Part shown: piece by piece, positions 1-11,990 of the stretch
Position numbering within the stretch: the stretch's first letter is position 1
Layout: the number at the start of each line of letters is the position of its first letter
NCBI GenBank assembly: GCA_030762895.1
Contig: CM061063.1
Location: forward strand, 54,763,196 to 54,827,195
Source: Sophora flavescens
Taxonomy: Eukaryota > Streptophyta > Magnoliopsida > Fabales > Fabaceae
DNA length: 64,000 nucleotides
Direction of reading: 5' to 3'
Program-made: the position numbers and the translations under genes
Notes under the pieces: generated by a model
The model's input: only the letters and a program-made list of their open reading frames with translations
Databases searched by the model: none
Told to the model about the DNA's origin: nothing

Positions 1-592
1 CGAAATAATCAAAAACTGCAGGGTCGAATACCCTGGAGAATCTTTTGGGTTTCTGTGGATGCTGACCCCAGTCAGACATGGTTAAAACCTTTAGAATTTT
101 ACACTGGGAGTAAGCAACCTTTTCTTTATCTTTTTCATTGAAATTTTGAACAATATCTGCTGATTTAGTATCCAACAGAATATATTGATAGAATTTTAAA
201 TTTTTCTTGGATCCATAAGATGGGATCCAACCTGCTCCTTCCATAGTATGGTATTTTGAATAAATGTTCCAGGGGCCTGAAACATTTACAGATGGGTCAC
301 CCATTTCGGGTTCCAAGAGTAACAATTTTTGACATTTGGGTTTTGTTTTATGTTGAAGGGGCTCACGCTCCAAAGGTTGTATTTGGGTATGTTGGGCTGG
401 GTTATTTTGAGTTTGGACTGGTTTACCCAAAGGAGCAAACCTATTGGCTATTTCAATGGATGTTGAGGGTTTTTTATTGGCCTGTTGGGCTTGTATTGGG
501 GTTTTTGCTATTTGTGTGGCACTCGGTGCAAACGAGTCCAATGTTAAAGGTTTGGATGTTGAAGAGGAATGTCCACCTCGGGACCCACTCAT
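1..592 (-). CDS. Viral ORF2, copy A, 5' part, cut by the window edge
   Basis: This is the first roughly 197 residues of the protein that is 429 aa at 15697-16986. The ATG (590-592 on the complement) overlaps the TGA of ORF1 (589-591) as ATGA, suggesting coupled translation. The N-terminus is rich in Ser, Thr, Gln and Pro and looks disordered. The frame is open to the window edge and lacks the 2-nt deletion that breaks copy B. Function unknown. Confidence 0.7.
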   Translation of the reverse strand, partial: MSGSRGGHSSSTSKPLTLDSFAPSATQIAKTPIQAQQANKKPSTSIEIANRFAPLGKPVQTQNNPAQHTQIQPLEREPLQHKTKPKCQKLLLLEPEMGDPSVNVSGPWNIYSKYHTMEGAGWIPSYGSKKNLKFYQYILLDTKSADIVQNFNEKDKEKVAYSQCKILKVLTMSDWGQHPQKPKRFSRVFDPAVFDYF

Positions 593-3500
593 TTTGTTAG
601 AGATTCCTGCAAAAATTCCCTAGTTAGATAATCAGGGACGAAATTATTTTCTCCTTTTAAATATTCAATTTCAAAATCAAAACAGCTTAAAAGACTTTGC
701 CATCTGGCAAAAATATGTTTTGAAACAAGATTTTTAACATCTTTTTCTAAAACATCTTTTGCTGCTTTGCAATCTATTCTTAATAAAAATCTTTTGTTGA
801 AAAGATCATCTTGAAATTTTGTAATACATAGTACTATAGATAAAATTTCCTTTTTAATAGTACTATATTTTTCTTGTGATGAGATCCAAAGACCAGAATG
901 ATATCGGACAATTTGTTCGACTTTTGACTCTGGGAGGATCTCAGAGCGAGGATGCCACCATATCCTTTTTCGATGCATGCCTGCGAACTATTAGACTAGC
1001 ATCTGGATGAGGAATACCAAGACACGGTAAAGACTTGACTTCCCTTTTTATTTCAGCCACTAACTTAGACAACTCATCTGACCAAGGTTTTGGATTCTTA
1101 GTCTTTCTAAGTCTACTATATAGGGCTTTGCATTTTATTCTAATATTAGGAATAAATTCAGAAACATAATTTAAACAACCCAAAAATCTTTGAAGTTGTG
1201 TTTTATCTTTTAATTCATTTGGAAATTTATCAGCAAAAGCTATACTTCTACTGATGGGAGTAATTGTGCCCTGAAATATTTCATGGCCCAAAAACCTCAT
1301 TTTTGTTAGGCAAAGTTTTGTCTTTTTGGCAGACAAAGCCATTCCATTTCTTTTTATGGTTTCTTTGAAAACATTCAAATGTTTGAAATGTTGATCCAAA
1401 GAATTTGAAAATATTAATATATCATCGATATATATTAAAGCAAACTCAGAATGAGGCTTTAATATTTGATCCATGATATTTTGAAATTCTGATGGTGCAT
1501 TTTTTAAACCAAGAGGCATTACATTCCACTCGTAATGACCTAAAGGTACAGTGAAAGCAGTTTTATATTTATCTGCTTCTGCTAAGGCTATTTGATAATA
1601 ACCTGATTTTAAATCAAATTTTGAAAAGATAACTGCATTGTGCAGTCTTTTTATTAAATCTTTTTTATTTGGTACAGGGTAGCGGATCCACTGTAACGCT
1701 TTATTCAAAGGCTTGTAATTTATAACCATTCGTGGTTCACCACGCTCTATTTCAGAATTATTATTAACATAGAAAGCTGTGCAACTCCAAGGGGACTTGC
1801 TCGGCCTTATCAATTTTTTATTTAAAAGATCTTGTATATCTTTTTTACAAAACTCCAAAGTTTCACTATTCATCTGAATAGGTCTAGCTTTGGTTGGTAT
1901 GTTCTTTTCATCAAAATCCTTTTCATACGGTAAAGATACAGTATGAATTTTTCTATTCCAAAAAGCATTTGGAATTATAGAACATACTTCTGTTTCAAAT
2001 TCTTTTTGAAGAGCAATTACCTTTTCCTTTATCAAAGGATCTTGTAATTGTTTTTCAATCTTTTGATATACAATTTCTTTTTGCAGAAAATTGATTTGGT
2101 TTTGCTTTCCTGTTAAAATTGACAGAAAGTTATTTTCAGATAAAAGATTTAACTCTTTTGATTTTATAGGATTTAGAAATTCAAAAAGTATTTCTTCATT
2201 ATTCCTTTTAGTTGTTAAACCATTTTCAGAAACTCCAAAAGGATATAACTGAGTTATAAAAGGGGTTCCTAAAATGATTTGTTCAGACATATTTTTTACC
2301 AATAAAAAGGTATTTTTAAAACATATTCCATTATTGCAAATACTGGCTTCTTCAAGCTTATAATTTACTTGAAGTTTTTCATTATTTGCAGTATAAAGTT
2401 TTTGTATAGTTTTCTTATAATATTGAGTTGGGATTAAACCTTCTTGAATACAATTCAGATCAGCACCTGAATCTATCAAAGCAATAAATGATTTGTGAAA
2501 AGAGTTTTTAATTTTCAAATTGACTTTCACATGCCATTTTTGCTGTAAGGTTTTTAGTCTCATTAAAAATTTATTTTCTCCCATCTCATTATTATCAGAA
2601 GGAAAATCATTTTGAAAACTTTGGGAAGAAGAAGAAGCAGAAAGATTTACCTGTTCCTTCCCCGGATTTTTTGAAAAATTTTGTTCCAAAATTTTAGTTT
2701 TCTGTTTTAAATTGGCTATTTCAGATTTTAAAATTTTAATTTCTTTATATCAAAACGAAAGACTTAAAGGTTCTTGATTAAAAGAAGATGATGGCTGAGA
2801 AGAAGACAAAATCTCTTTTAAAGAATAACCTTTAAATTCTTGTTTTTCAACTTCTTGAGATTCTAATTCTTTATATTTTTCTAACATAGCTAGTTTAACT
2901 TGTGGATCATCAACTTGATTGATTAGATCAAGTAAAACTCTTGCTTCTTTAGTAATAACGTTAATTGTGAGTTTACAATTACAGTTATCACCTAGACTTC
3001 CACAGCTTAAAAACACGTGATTCAATCGGATGTTTCTGATTTTGATATATAACATCTGAATCATTATCCGAAGATGATTCTTCCGAAGAAGAATTAGTAT
3101 CATAAAGAAGAATTTTTGAAATCTGATCTTTAATATCATCATCCATTTTTAATTCTTTAATTTTTTGTTTCACACGACAATCTCTTGCCATGTGCCCCCA
3201 CACGACCACATTTGTAACATGTGATATTTTTCTTGAAATCTTTTGAAAAAGGTTTCTTATAAGTTTTCTTTTGCGATTTTTTATAAGGCTTTATTTCTTT
3301 TTCCTGTTTAGAAAAACGTTTCTTTGTGTTAAATCGTTTTGAAAACTTTTGAGAAGTAACTCTCCTTTGTTTAGAAGGAGGAGTTAATTTTTCATAACCA
3401 AATTGTTCACAGAAATTTCCTAATTCTTTAGAATTTGTTTTACTTTCAAATTTAGCTTGTCTATGCATTTTAATATCAGTACAAAATTGTAAACCTGTTT

Positions 3501-3990
3501 TGTTTATTATTGAAATTAACCTTCCATAGGTTAATTCCTCTAAAGGAGTGCCAGGGTACTCCAATTTTAATTGAGTTCTAACTTTAGTAGAAAAATTCTT
3601 TGGAAGACCGGATATAAATCTATCCTTCCAATAAGCTTCTCTACAATCGGTTCTCGTATAAATTTTTGTTAAAAAATTATCTTTATACCACCTAAACTCT
3701 CCAAGAGTAGGACAGTATAAATTATTTAGTATCTCAAGGGACCTATCAGCAAACGTATTAGTATCACCAATAAATGCTTGAGATATTCCAAAAATTAATG
3801 TTTCAACTTGTTGATCAACTTTGTCGTTCAACCTTGTTGACCATTTTCCATGCGAGTTTCAGTTTTTCTGAAGTAAAAACTAAATTTCGCTCCTGTTCTT
3901 TTAAATTGTTGTCCCACCATCCTTTTAGGCTGCCTGTGAAGCCATTAATAAGGATTTTTGACGATGCCAGAGCAGATGTTTCCACGAGCT
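589..3990 (-). pseudogene. Viral ORF1, copy A: coat C-part, protease, RT and RNase H, broken
   Basis: Read on the minus strand this matches copy B ORF1 (6593-9853) nearly base for base. Visible are the zinc-knuckle region (about 3180-3240), protease motif DSGAD (about 2460), RT motifs FDLKSGYY and YIDD (about 1620 and 1430), and the RNase H C-terminal half (589-940). Breaks: an indel cluster at about 945-985 that removes the first RNase H Asp region from frame, a stop near 2745, scrambled bases at 3010-3060, one extra C in a C run near 3195, and frame loss near 3825. Several breaks sit at CTG/CAG sites. Confidence 0.8.
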
Positions 3991-4678
3991 CTATATGCGA
4001 GTAGCAGCCATGGACATTTCTTCTAATTTTCGCAGAATTTGATGTTCAGTAAAACCATCAATATTCCACTCGACTATTCCTTCACCAGTATATTGCGAAG
4101 CATATTCTGATGAAAAATAATCTTCATATTGCATATCAGGCAGAGAAGGCCTGTGATAATAATTTCGTGATTTAGGAAAAGATTTTGAAGTATTTTTAAT
4201 TTTATTAACAACATCATTATCAGAATCTTGAAATTGTTTTTCAAGTTCTAAGACATCATCATTTTTATTTTTTAAAACATTTAATTTTGAAGAAGATAAT
4301 TTTAAAGAAGCTAATTGTTTATTGATTTCATCCAATAGAGTTGTATTGGATTCATTTCCAATTTTGAGATCCTTGATTTCTGAATCAGAAAGTTTATAAG
4401 GAGAAATCAAAGGTTTTTCTATTTTTGAAAATGATTTTGAAGAAGATTCGACTTGATTTGGATTATCAAATTCTTCAGTGGTACTAGCCACTTGATATAA
4501 AAGTTGATTTGTAAAATTCAACTGTTGTTGGATATTTTTTATATCATATCGTGTCGAATTTTGAGCAGAAAGGGTTTTGTCATCAAATTTCATTGATTTG
4601 AAAGGTGATGCAATAATTTCGTTGTTATCGACATTTGGAAAAGCAATTTCTTCCAAAGGTGGAATAACTGAAATTATA
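3991..4678 (-). pseudogene. Viral ORF1, copy A: linker and coat N-terminal part, truncated
   Basis: An open frame of about 230 viral codons, acidic and Ser-rich, matches the region after the movement protein in copy B (11380-11990) and copy C (19200-19860). Everything upstream, including the whole movement protein, is missing: the viral match ends at 4678 inside the segment encoding SVIPPLEEIAF. The first residues of the open frame come from leader sequence (4700-4743) and are a junction artefact. No enzymatic motif is present. Confidence 0.75.
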
Positions 4679-4700
4679 TTTGGAGGAGGTAGAGGATCAA
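4679..4700. other. Short inverted viral filler at the A/B junction
   Basis: About 20 bases, including ggaggaggtagaggat, match the plus sense of the coding segment at 14657-14672, inverted relative to the minus-strand copies on both sides. To the right the viral leader starts exactly at aagagggccactgcgg, just before the tRNA primer site. Short filler from elsewhere in the template is typical of end joining. Confidence 0.6.
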
Positions 4701-5307
4701 GAGGGCCACTGCGGATCATTTCACATAAAGATGTTAGAGACATATTGAAGATATTGATTAAAACAAATATATCAGAGTATGAAAATAGAGAGATTTAAGA
4801 AAGATAAGATATTTTAAAGATGAAAATATTTTACAGTTCACTATATGCCAAACTTTAGGCGAAGTGAGTACAAAGTATTTCAAAGATATTACAAGAACTT
4901 ACAAATACAAGAGGCTCTTAAGAAAACTTGAAAACACTGCAAGATTACAAAAGAGAGAGATTAGTAAGTTCAAAGTGAAGTAAGCTGTGTCTTTCAACTG
5001 AGTCTTCGAGTTCCTTATATAGAGGAGGAACCTTGACTTCGAGCCACGGACTTCAAAATTTTGGAATCCGAAAAGCAGGTACTATTTCTTCTTTTGACTT
5101 TGGTACCAGCTTTACTATTCATCTTTTACTTTTGTCTGCCACGAGAATGCTTTCGGCAAGTCACGACAAACAACTTTTCTTTATTAAAGCAGAATGGCAC
5201 ATGGGCGGCCACATTTGTGTCTGATAGACTCTGCTTTGAATATTTTATGTTAAAATAGGGATCAATTTTGTCTGCTATCTTTATATTAGTGGGAAGATGC
5301 GACAAAA
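4701..5307 (-). promoter_or_regulatory. Viral leader and pregenomic RNA promoter, copy B 3' end
   Basis: Minus-strand leader following ORF2 of copy B. The complement of 5013-5022 reads CTATATAAGG, a TATA box identical to that of copy C (17274-17283). The segment ends at CCCTCTT, immediately upstream of where TGGTATCAGAGC would begin, so it stops at the natural genome terminus. No coding frame is supported. Confidence 0.65.
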
Positions 5308-6596
5308 TCAAAAATCAACAAATCCAACATCTGGGTCATTATTTTCCAGATAAGGATTATATTCTTCAAGGTCTTCAGCTGAAAATTCTGGTTCTTCAAC
5401 GACTTCATCGGAACCAACAGTTGAAGCAGCTTCTAATAATTTTTTCTTCAATTCTGCTGGGGAAGCAGCATCAAAGGTTAAAGTATATGGAGAGAAAGGA
5501 CTGGGAGGTTGAGAGACTACTGATGAAGTAGTTCCAACTATATTTTTGCCCTTATCTCTTGCTGGGGAATTTGCGGGAGTAGAAACTGACTGAGGAAGTC
5601 GCCTCTTTTGTAGTCCATGTTTCTTCCATGTTTCAAATTTTGTCAGAACGAAATCTTCATTGAATTTTCTCCACCAAGAAACGATGACTGATGAACAAAT
5701 CCAACGAGGAAAAGGTTCTGGAAGATGTTGATGTGTGTCAAAACTAAATCTGTGAAGCCAAGAAATACCAAATTGAGCACAAAATTTCACTAGTTTTTCG
5801 TGTGCTGGTATTTTGGGAGTCAAGGCTTTATATTCTGAATATGTTGAATATATTGCATTTGGGAATATCTCAACAGATAATCCATGATCAACAAACCATT
5901 CTAAAAACCAGGATGGGTAAATAGACTGGTTACTTAGTATTTGAAAATACCAAGAATGCTTATCATTAGGAAGATTTAAAAATTGTTCCCAAGCAGCTTG
6001 GTAATCGAAATAATCAAAAACTGCAGGGTCGAATACCCTGGAGAATCTTTTGGGTTTCTGTGGATGCTGACCCCAGTCAGACATGGTTAAAACCTTTAGA
6101 ATTTTACACTGGGAGTAAGCAACCTTTTCTTTATCTTTTTCATTGAAATTTTGAACAATATCTGCTGATTTAGTATCCAAAGAATATATTGATAGAATTT
6201 TAAATTTTTCTTGGATCCATAAGATGGGATCCAACCTGCTCCTTCCATAGTATGGTATTTTGAATAAATGTTCCGGGGCCACGAAACATTTACAGATGGG
6301 TCACCCATTTCGGGTTCCAAGAGTAACAATTTTTGACATTTGGGTTTTGTTTTATGTTGAAGGGGCTCACGCTCCAAAGGTTGTATTTGGGTATGTTGGG
6401 CTGGGTTATTTTGAGTTTGGACTGGTTTACCCAAAGGAGCAAACCTATTGGCTATTTCAATGGATGTTGAGGGTTTTTTATTGGCCTGTTGGGCTTGTAT
6501 TGGGGTTTTTGCTATTTGTGTGGCACTCGGTGCAAACGAGTCCAATGTTAAAGGTTTGGATGTTGAAGAGGAATGTCCACCTCGGGACCCACTCAT
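5308..6596 (-). pseudogene. Viral ORF2, copy B, one frameshift
   Basis: Same protein as the intact 429-aa ORF2 at 15697-16986. It is split into two overlapping frames (6596 to about 6178 and about 6282 to 5308) by loss of two bases near 6178, where copies A and C read aacagaa and this copy reads aaagaa. The C-terminal 300 residues are intact and end in the acidic tail ending VGFVDF. The start codon overlaps the ORF1 stop (ATGA). The break sits at a CAG, so an error in the assembled sequence is possible. Confidence 0.75.
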
Positions 6597-9500
6597 TTTG
6601 TTAGAGATTCCTGCAAAAATTCCCTAGTTAGATAATCAGGGACGAAATTATTTTCTCCTTTTAAATATTCAATTTCAAAATCAAAACAGCTTAAAAGACT
6701 TTGCCATCTGGCAAAAATATGTTTTGAAACAAGATTTTTAACATCTTTTTCTAAAACATCTTTTGCTGCTTTGCAATCTATTCTTAATAAAAATCTTTTG
6801 TTGAAAAGATCATCTTGAAATTTTGTAATACATAGTACTATAGATAAAATTTCCTTTTTAATAGTACTATATTTTTCTTGTGATGAGATCCAAAGACCAG
6901 AATGATATCGGACAATTTGTTCGACTTTTGACTCTGGGAGGATCTGTAGCAGGATGCCACCATATCCTTTTTCTGATGCATCTGTCTGAACTATTAGACT
7001 AGCATCTGGATGAGGAATACCAAGACACGGTAAAGACTTGACTTCCCTTTTTATTTCAGCCACTAACTTAGACAACTCATCTGACCAAGGTTTTGGATTC
7101 TTAGTCTTTCTAAGTCTACTATATAGGGCTTTGCATTTTATTCTAATATTAGGAATAAATTCAGAAACATAATTTAAACAACCCAAAAATCTTTGAAGTT
7201 GTGTTTTATCTTTTAATTCATTTGGAAATTTATCAGCAAAAGCTATACTTCTACTGATGGGAGTAATTGTGCCCTGAAATATTTCATGGCCCAAAAACCT
7301 CATTTTTGTTAGGCAAAGTTTTGTCTTTTTGGCAGACAAAGCCATTCCATTTCTTTTTATGGTTTCTTTGAAAACATTCAAATGTTTGAAATGTTGATCC
7401 AAAGAATTTGAAAATATTAATATATCATCGATATATATTAAAGCAAACTCAGAATGAGGCTTTAATATTTGATCCATGATATTTTGAAATTCTGATGGTG
7501 CATTTTTTAAACCAAGAGGCATTACATTCCACTCGTAATGACCTAAAGGTACAGTGAAAGCAGTTTTATATTTATCTGCTTCTGCTAAGGCTATTTGATA
7601 ATAACCTGATTTTAAATCAAATTTTGAAAAGATAACTGCATTGTGCAGTCTTTTTATTAAATCTTTTTTATTTGGTACAGGGTAGCGGATCCACTGTAAC
7701 GCTTTATTCAAAGGCTTGTAATTTATAACCATTCGTGGTTCACCACGCTCTATTTCAGAATTATTATTAACATAGAAAGCTGTGCAACTCCAAGGGGACT
7801 TGCTCGGCCTTATCAATTTTTTATTTAAAAGATCTTGTATATCTTTTTTACAAAACTCCAAAGTTTCACTATTCATCTGAATAGGTCTAGCTTTGGTTGG
7901 TATGTTCTTTTCATCAAAATCCTTTTCATACGGTAAAGATACAGTATGAATTTTTCTATTCCAAAAAGCATTTGGAATTATAGAACATACTTCTGTTTCA
8001 AATTCTTTTTGAAGAGCAATTACCTTTTCCTTAATCAAAGGATCTTGTAATTGTTTTTCAATCTTTTGATATACAATTTCTTTTTGCAGAAAATTGATCT
8101 GGTTTTGCTTTCCTGTTAAAATTAATAGAAAATTATTTTCAGATAACAGATTTAACTCTTTTGATTTTACAGGATTTAAAAATTCAAAAAGTATTTCTTC
8201 ATTATTCCTTTTAGTTGTTAAACCATTTTCAGAAACTCCAAAAGGATATAACTGAGTTATAAAAGGGGTTCCTAAAATGATTTGTTCAGACATATTTTTT
8301 ACCAATAAAAAGGTATTTTTAAAACATATTCCATTATTGCAAATACTGGCTTCTTCAAGCTTATAATTTACTTGAAGTTTTTCATTATTTGCAGTATAAA
8401 GTTTTTGTATAGTTTTCTTATAATATTGAGTTGGGATTAAACCTTCTTGAATACAATTCAGATCAGCACCTGAATCTATCAAAGCAATAAATGATTTGTG
8501 AAAAGAGTTTTTAATTTTCAAATTGACTTTCACATGCCATTTTTGCTGTAAGGTTTTTAGTCTCATTAAAAATTTATTTTCTCCCATCTCATTATTATCA
8601 GAAGGAAAATCATTTTGAAAACTTTGGGAAGAAGAAGAAGCAGAAAGATTTACCTGTTCCTTCCCCGGATTTTTTGAAAAATTTTGTTCCAAAATTTTAG
8701 TTTTCTGTTTTAAATCGGCTATTTCAGATTTTAAAATTTTAATTTCTTTATATAAAAATGAAAGACTTAAAGGTTCTTGATTAAAAGAAGATGATGGCTG
8801 AGAAGAAGACAAAATCTCTTTTAAAGAATAACCTTTAAATTCTTGTTTTTCAACTTCTTGAGATTCTAATTCTTTATATTTTTCTAACATAGCTAGTTTA
8901 ACTTGTGGATCATCAACTTGATTGATTAGATCAAGTAAAACTCTTGCTTCTTTAGTAATAACGTTAATTGTGAGTTTACAATTACAGTTATCACCTAGAC
9001 TTCCACAGCTTAAACAACTGTGATCTCGAATCGGATGTTTCCCGATTTTGATATATAACATCCGAATCATTATCCGAAGATGATTCTTACAAGAAGAATT
9101 AGTATCATAAAGAAGAATTTTTGAAATCTGATCTTTAATATCATCATCCATTTTTAATTCTTTAATTTTTTGTTTCACACGACAATCTCTTGCCATGTGC
9201 CCCACACGACCACATTTGTAACATGTGATATTTTTCTTGAAATCTTTTGAAAAAGGTTTCTTATAAGTTTTCTTTTGCGATTTTTTATAAGGCTTTATTT
9301 CTTTTTCCTGTTTAGAAAAACGTTTCTTTGTGTTAAATCGTTTTGAAAACTTTTGAGAAGTAACTCTCCTTTGTTTAGAAGGAGGAGTTAATTTTTCATA
9401 ACCAAATTGTTCACAGAAATTTCCTAATTCTTTAGAATTTGTTTTACTTTCAAATTTAGCTTGTCTATGCATTTTAATATCAGTACAAAATTGTAAACCT

Positions 9501-9853
9501 GTTTTGTTTATTATTGAAATTAACCTTCCATAGGTTAATTCCTCTAAAGGAGTGCCAGGGTACTCCAATTTTAATTGAGTTCTAACTTTAGTAGAAAAAT
9601 TCTTTGGAAGACCAGATATAAATCTATCCTTCCAATAAGCTTCTCTACAATCAGTTCTCGTATAAATTTTTGTTAAAAAATTATCTTTATACCACCTAAA
9701 CTCTCCAAGAGTAGGACAGTATAAATTATTTAGTATCTCAAGGGACCTATCAGCAAACGTATTAGTATCACCAATAAATGCTTGAGATATTCCAAAAATT
9801 AATGTTTCAACTTGTTGATCAACCTGTCGTTCAACCTGTTGACCATTTTCCAT
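6593..9853 (-). CDS. Viral ORF1 3' part, copy B: coat C-terminus, protease, RT, RNase H
   Basis: The longest open frame of the window (1086 codons) and the best-preserved viral polymerase. Order by residue: basic coat C-terminal region with a CX2CX4HX4C zinc knuckle (about 210-224), a second Cys-rich patch CLSCGSLGDNCNC (about 275-290), a retropepsin motif LIDSGAD (about 458), RT with FDLKSGYYQI and YIDD (about 745 and 807), and RNase H starting TDASEKGYGG (about 959) and running to the end. In the virus these would be cleaved from a longer polyprotein. The Met at 9853 is internal; homology continues to 9948, where a solo LTR interrupts. It is not an independent gene. No integrase, as expected for Caulimoviridae. 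Confidence 0.85.
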   Translation of the reverse strand: MENGQQVERQVDQQVETLIFGISQAFIGDTNTFADRSLEILNNLYCPTLGEFRWYKDNFLTKIYTRTDCREAYWKDRFISGLPKNFSTKVRTQLKLEYPGTPLEELTYGRLISIINKTGLQFCTDIKMHRQAKFESKTNSKELGNFCEQFGYEKLTPPSKQRRVTSQKFSKRFNTKKRFSKQEKEIKPYKKSQKKTYKKPFSKDFKKNITCYKCGRVGHMARDCRVKQKIKELKMDDDIKDQISKILLYDTNSSCKNHLRIMIRMLYIKIGKHPIRDHSCLSCGSLGDNCNCKLTINVITKEARVLLDLINQVDDPQVKLAMLEKYKELESQEVEKQEFKGYSLKEILSSSQPSSSFNQEPLSLSFLYKEIKILKSEIADLKQKTKILEQNFSKNPGKEQVNLSASSSSQSFQNDFPSDNNEMGENKFLMRLKTLQQKWHVKVNLKIKNSFHKSFIALIDSGADLNCIQEGLIPTQYYKKTIQKLYTANNEKLQVNYKLEEASICNNGICFKNTFLLVKNMSEQIILGTPFITQLYPFGVSENGLTTKRNNEEILFEFLNPVKSKELNLLSENNFLLILTGKQNQINFLQKEIVYQKIEKQLQDPLIKEKVIALQKEFETEVCSIIPNAFWNRKIHTVSLPYEKDFDEKNIPTKARPIQMNSETLEFCKKDIQDLLNKKLIRPSKSPWSCTAFYVNNNSEIERGEPRMVINYKPLNKALQWIRYPVPNKKDLIKRLHNAVIFSKFDLKSGYYQIALAEADKYKTAFTVPLGHYEWNVMPLGLKNAPSEFQNIMDQILKPHSEFALIYIDDILIFSNSLDQHFKHLNVFKETIKRNGMALSAKKTKLCLTKMRFLGHEIFQGTITPISRSIAFADKFPNELKDKTQLQRFLGCLNYVSEFIPNIRIKCKALYSRLRKTKNPKPWSDELSKLVAEIKREVKSLPCLGIPHPDASLIVQTDASEKGYGGILLQILPESKVEQIVRYHSGLWISSQEKYSTIKKEILSIVLCITKFQDDLFNKRFLLRIDCKAAKDVLEKDVKNLVSKHIFARWQSLLSCFDFEIEYLKGENNFVPDYLTREFLQESLTK

Positions 9854-9948
9854 GCGAGTTTCAGTTTTTACTGAAGTAAAAACTAAATTTCGCTCCTGTT
9901 CTTTTAAATTGTTGTCCCACCATCCTTTTAGGCTACCTGTGAAGCCAT

Positions 9949-11379
9949 TGATGAGCCTCTGTTTGACTGGTTTTATAACTAGCCAAGACCTTGGCTTTGT
10001 GCTTATTTTATATCATTTTCACCCAAATTAGACTTTATTGTCCTTAAGTAATATTTTGAGTCTGTAAATTGTTTTTAAGTTAATTTAGTTGATTTAGAGT
10101 GAATAAAGTATTTACTTTTATTTTTTTGTTTTTCAGGTTAATAAAATAAAATAAAATAAATCTGGAGCCACTCGCCCCGCGAAGGATCTCTCGCCCCGCG
10201 AGTATTGCAACTCTGAAAAGTCAGAGACGATCACGGCTTGCCCGTGTTGAAGATCACGGCCGTGGCAGTTTGAAGTTGAAGCGTTCGCCTCGCGAGAATC
10301 CTTTCACCTCGCGAGTCTGGAAGTCAGAATATAATTGCTGTCACTGGAACCTGAACTGGTCATGAAGATTGGGCCATAACTTGGGCTGTAGATGTCGGTT
10401 TGAACTGAAACCGGTGGCAAATGAAAGATCAAACAAAGAGGTTTAACTCTCATGAAGACCATTATTCCAAACAGAGCCGTTTTGAAGGGCTTTAATCCAT
10501 GTGAAGTCAGAGACGTTTCAGCTGCCCTATGAGTTGAATGTGGACATAACTCCCTCATCTTAACTCATAATTAAGCAAATTAAGTGGCTTTGGAAAGCTA
10601 AGAGGCAGAGGTTGAAGTGAATTAAAGGATTATTCAGATATTGAGAGGTCTTGAGAGAATTTATATAAATAGGAGTCATAGTTAGGCAGAGGAGGAGTCA
10701 GTAGGAGTAGTGGTAGTTTCAATAGTTTATTTTCCTTTTCTTTTCTTTTCTGCTTATGTCTGTAATGGAGAATTAATCTCCTAGATTAATCTACTGCAAT
10801 TGGTTTCTGTTAATACTTGAGGTTCTTGTATTTTCTGTTTTCATTTCCTTTTCTCTTTTCAATGCCATGCTTTATATTTCCTGTTTGCTTAATTCAGAGT
10901 ATATTGTGTTGTGTTGGTTTATCTCGGTGATATCATGTTCCTATATATAATCGCGTTTGCTTAATTCGCGTGTGTACGTTTCGTGTTCGCTTAGTTCACG
11001 AAGGGCTTAACCCCTTTTGCTTAATTCGGGAATAGGGACATATATCTTTAGTAGTGGTTCCGCTTGTGAGTTGTTGCTACAACCGGGAGGGGATTAGTAT
11101 CTTTTTAGGATTTGCAAGAACCAATGAAAGTCGGAAACCAAAAGCAGTAGGTTAATCGCTTTAGCTTATTTGGTAACTGCTCTATTTTCTTGCTTTGTTT
11201 TCTGTTTTGCTTCTTAATTTAGTTTTCAATCCAAAACCCCCAATTCTGACTTTTTCTAACTTTTTCTGTTAATAATAACAACAACTAAAGAGTCCTTGAG
11301 AGACGATCCGAGTTGTCGCTCTATACTACATTATTTTGTAAACGCTCGTTCTTTTTGGCGCGTGGCGACAGCGCGGTCA
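9949..11379 (+). mobile_element. Solo LTR inserted in viral copy B
   Basis: A 1431-bp block starting TGATGAG and ending GGTCA interrupts the viral coat region. CCATT flanks both sides (9945-9949 and 11380-11384, sharing the T of the terminal TG), and removing the block restores the viral sequence seen in copy A near 3945. A plus-strand TATA box, ttatataaat, lies at 10661-10670, with CACGGCC and CGCGAG palindromes at about 10170-10315 upstream. The motif ttgcttaattc recurs four times at 10880-11030. No internal coding region, so a solo LTR is the simplest reading. Its start resembles the LTR at 36747. Confidence 0.7.
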
Positions 11380-11990
11380 CCATTAATAAGGATTTTGACA
11401 GTACTTAGAGCAGTGTTTCCACGAGCTCTATATGCAGTAGCTGCCATGGACATTTCTTCTAATTTTCGCAGAATTTGATGTTCAGTAAAACCATCAATAT
11501 TCCACTCGACTATTCCTTCACCAGTATATTGCGAAGCATATTCTGATGAAAAATAATCTTCATATTGCATATCAGGCAGAGAAGGCCTGTGATAATAATT
11601 TCGTGATTTAGGAAAAGATTTTGAAGTATTTTTAATTTTATTAACAACATCATTATCAGAATCTTGAAATTGTTTTTCAAGTTCTAAGACATCATCATTT
11701 TTATTTTTTAAAACATTTAATTTTGAAGAAGATAATTTTAAAGAAGCTAATTGTTTATTGATTTCATCCAATAGAGTTGTATTGGATTCATTTCCAATTT
11801 TGAGATCCTTGATTTCTGAATCAGAAAGTTTATAAGGAGAAATCAAAGGTTTTTCTATTTTTGAAAATGATTTTGAAGAAGATTCGACTTGATTTGGATT
11901 ATCAAATTCTTCAGTGGTACTAGCCACTTGATATAAAAGTTGATTTGTAAAATTCAACTGTTGTTGGATATTTTTTATATCATATCGTGT
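11380..11990 (-). pseudogene. Viral ORF1, copy B: linker and coat N-terminal part
   Basis: Continuation of copy B ORF1 on the far side of the solo LTR. The protein is the Ser-, Asp- and Lys-rich segment also seen at 3991-4678. A one-base loss near 12000 (gagcgaaag where copy A has gagcagaaag) separates it from the movement-protein frame. The break is again at a CAG. The frame loses viral identity at the LTR junction. Confidence 0.75.

Noticed and set aside
256..600. Plus-strand 114-aa frame, repeated at 6260, 15689 and 25406
   Set aside because: It is the antisense shadow of viral ORF2 N-terminus; it follows every ORF2 copy and has no features of its own.
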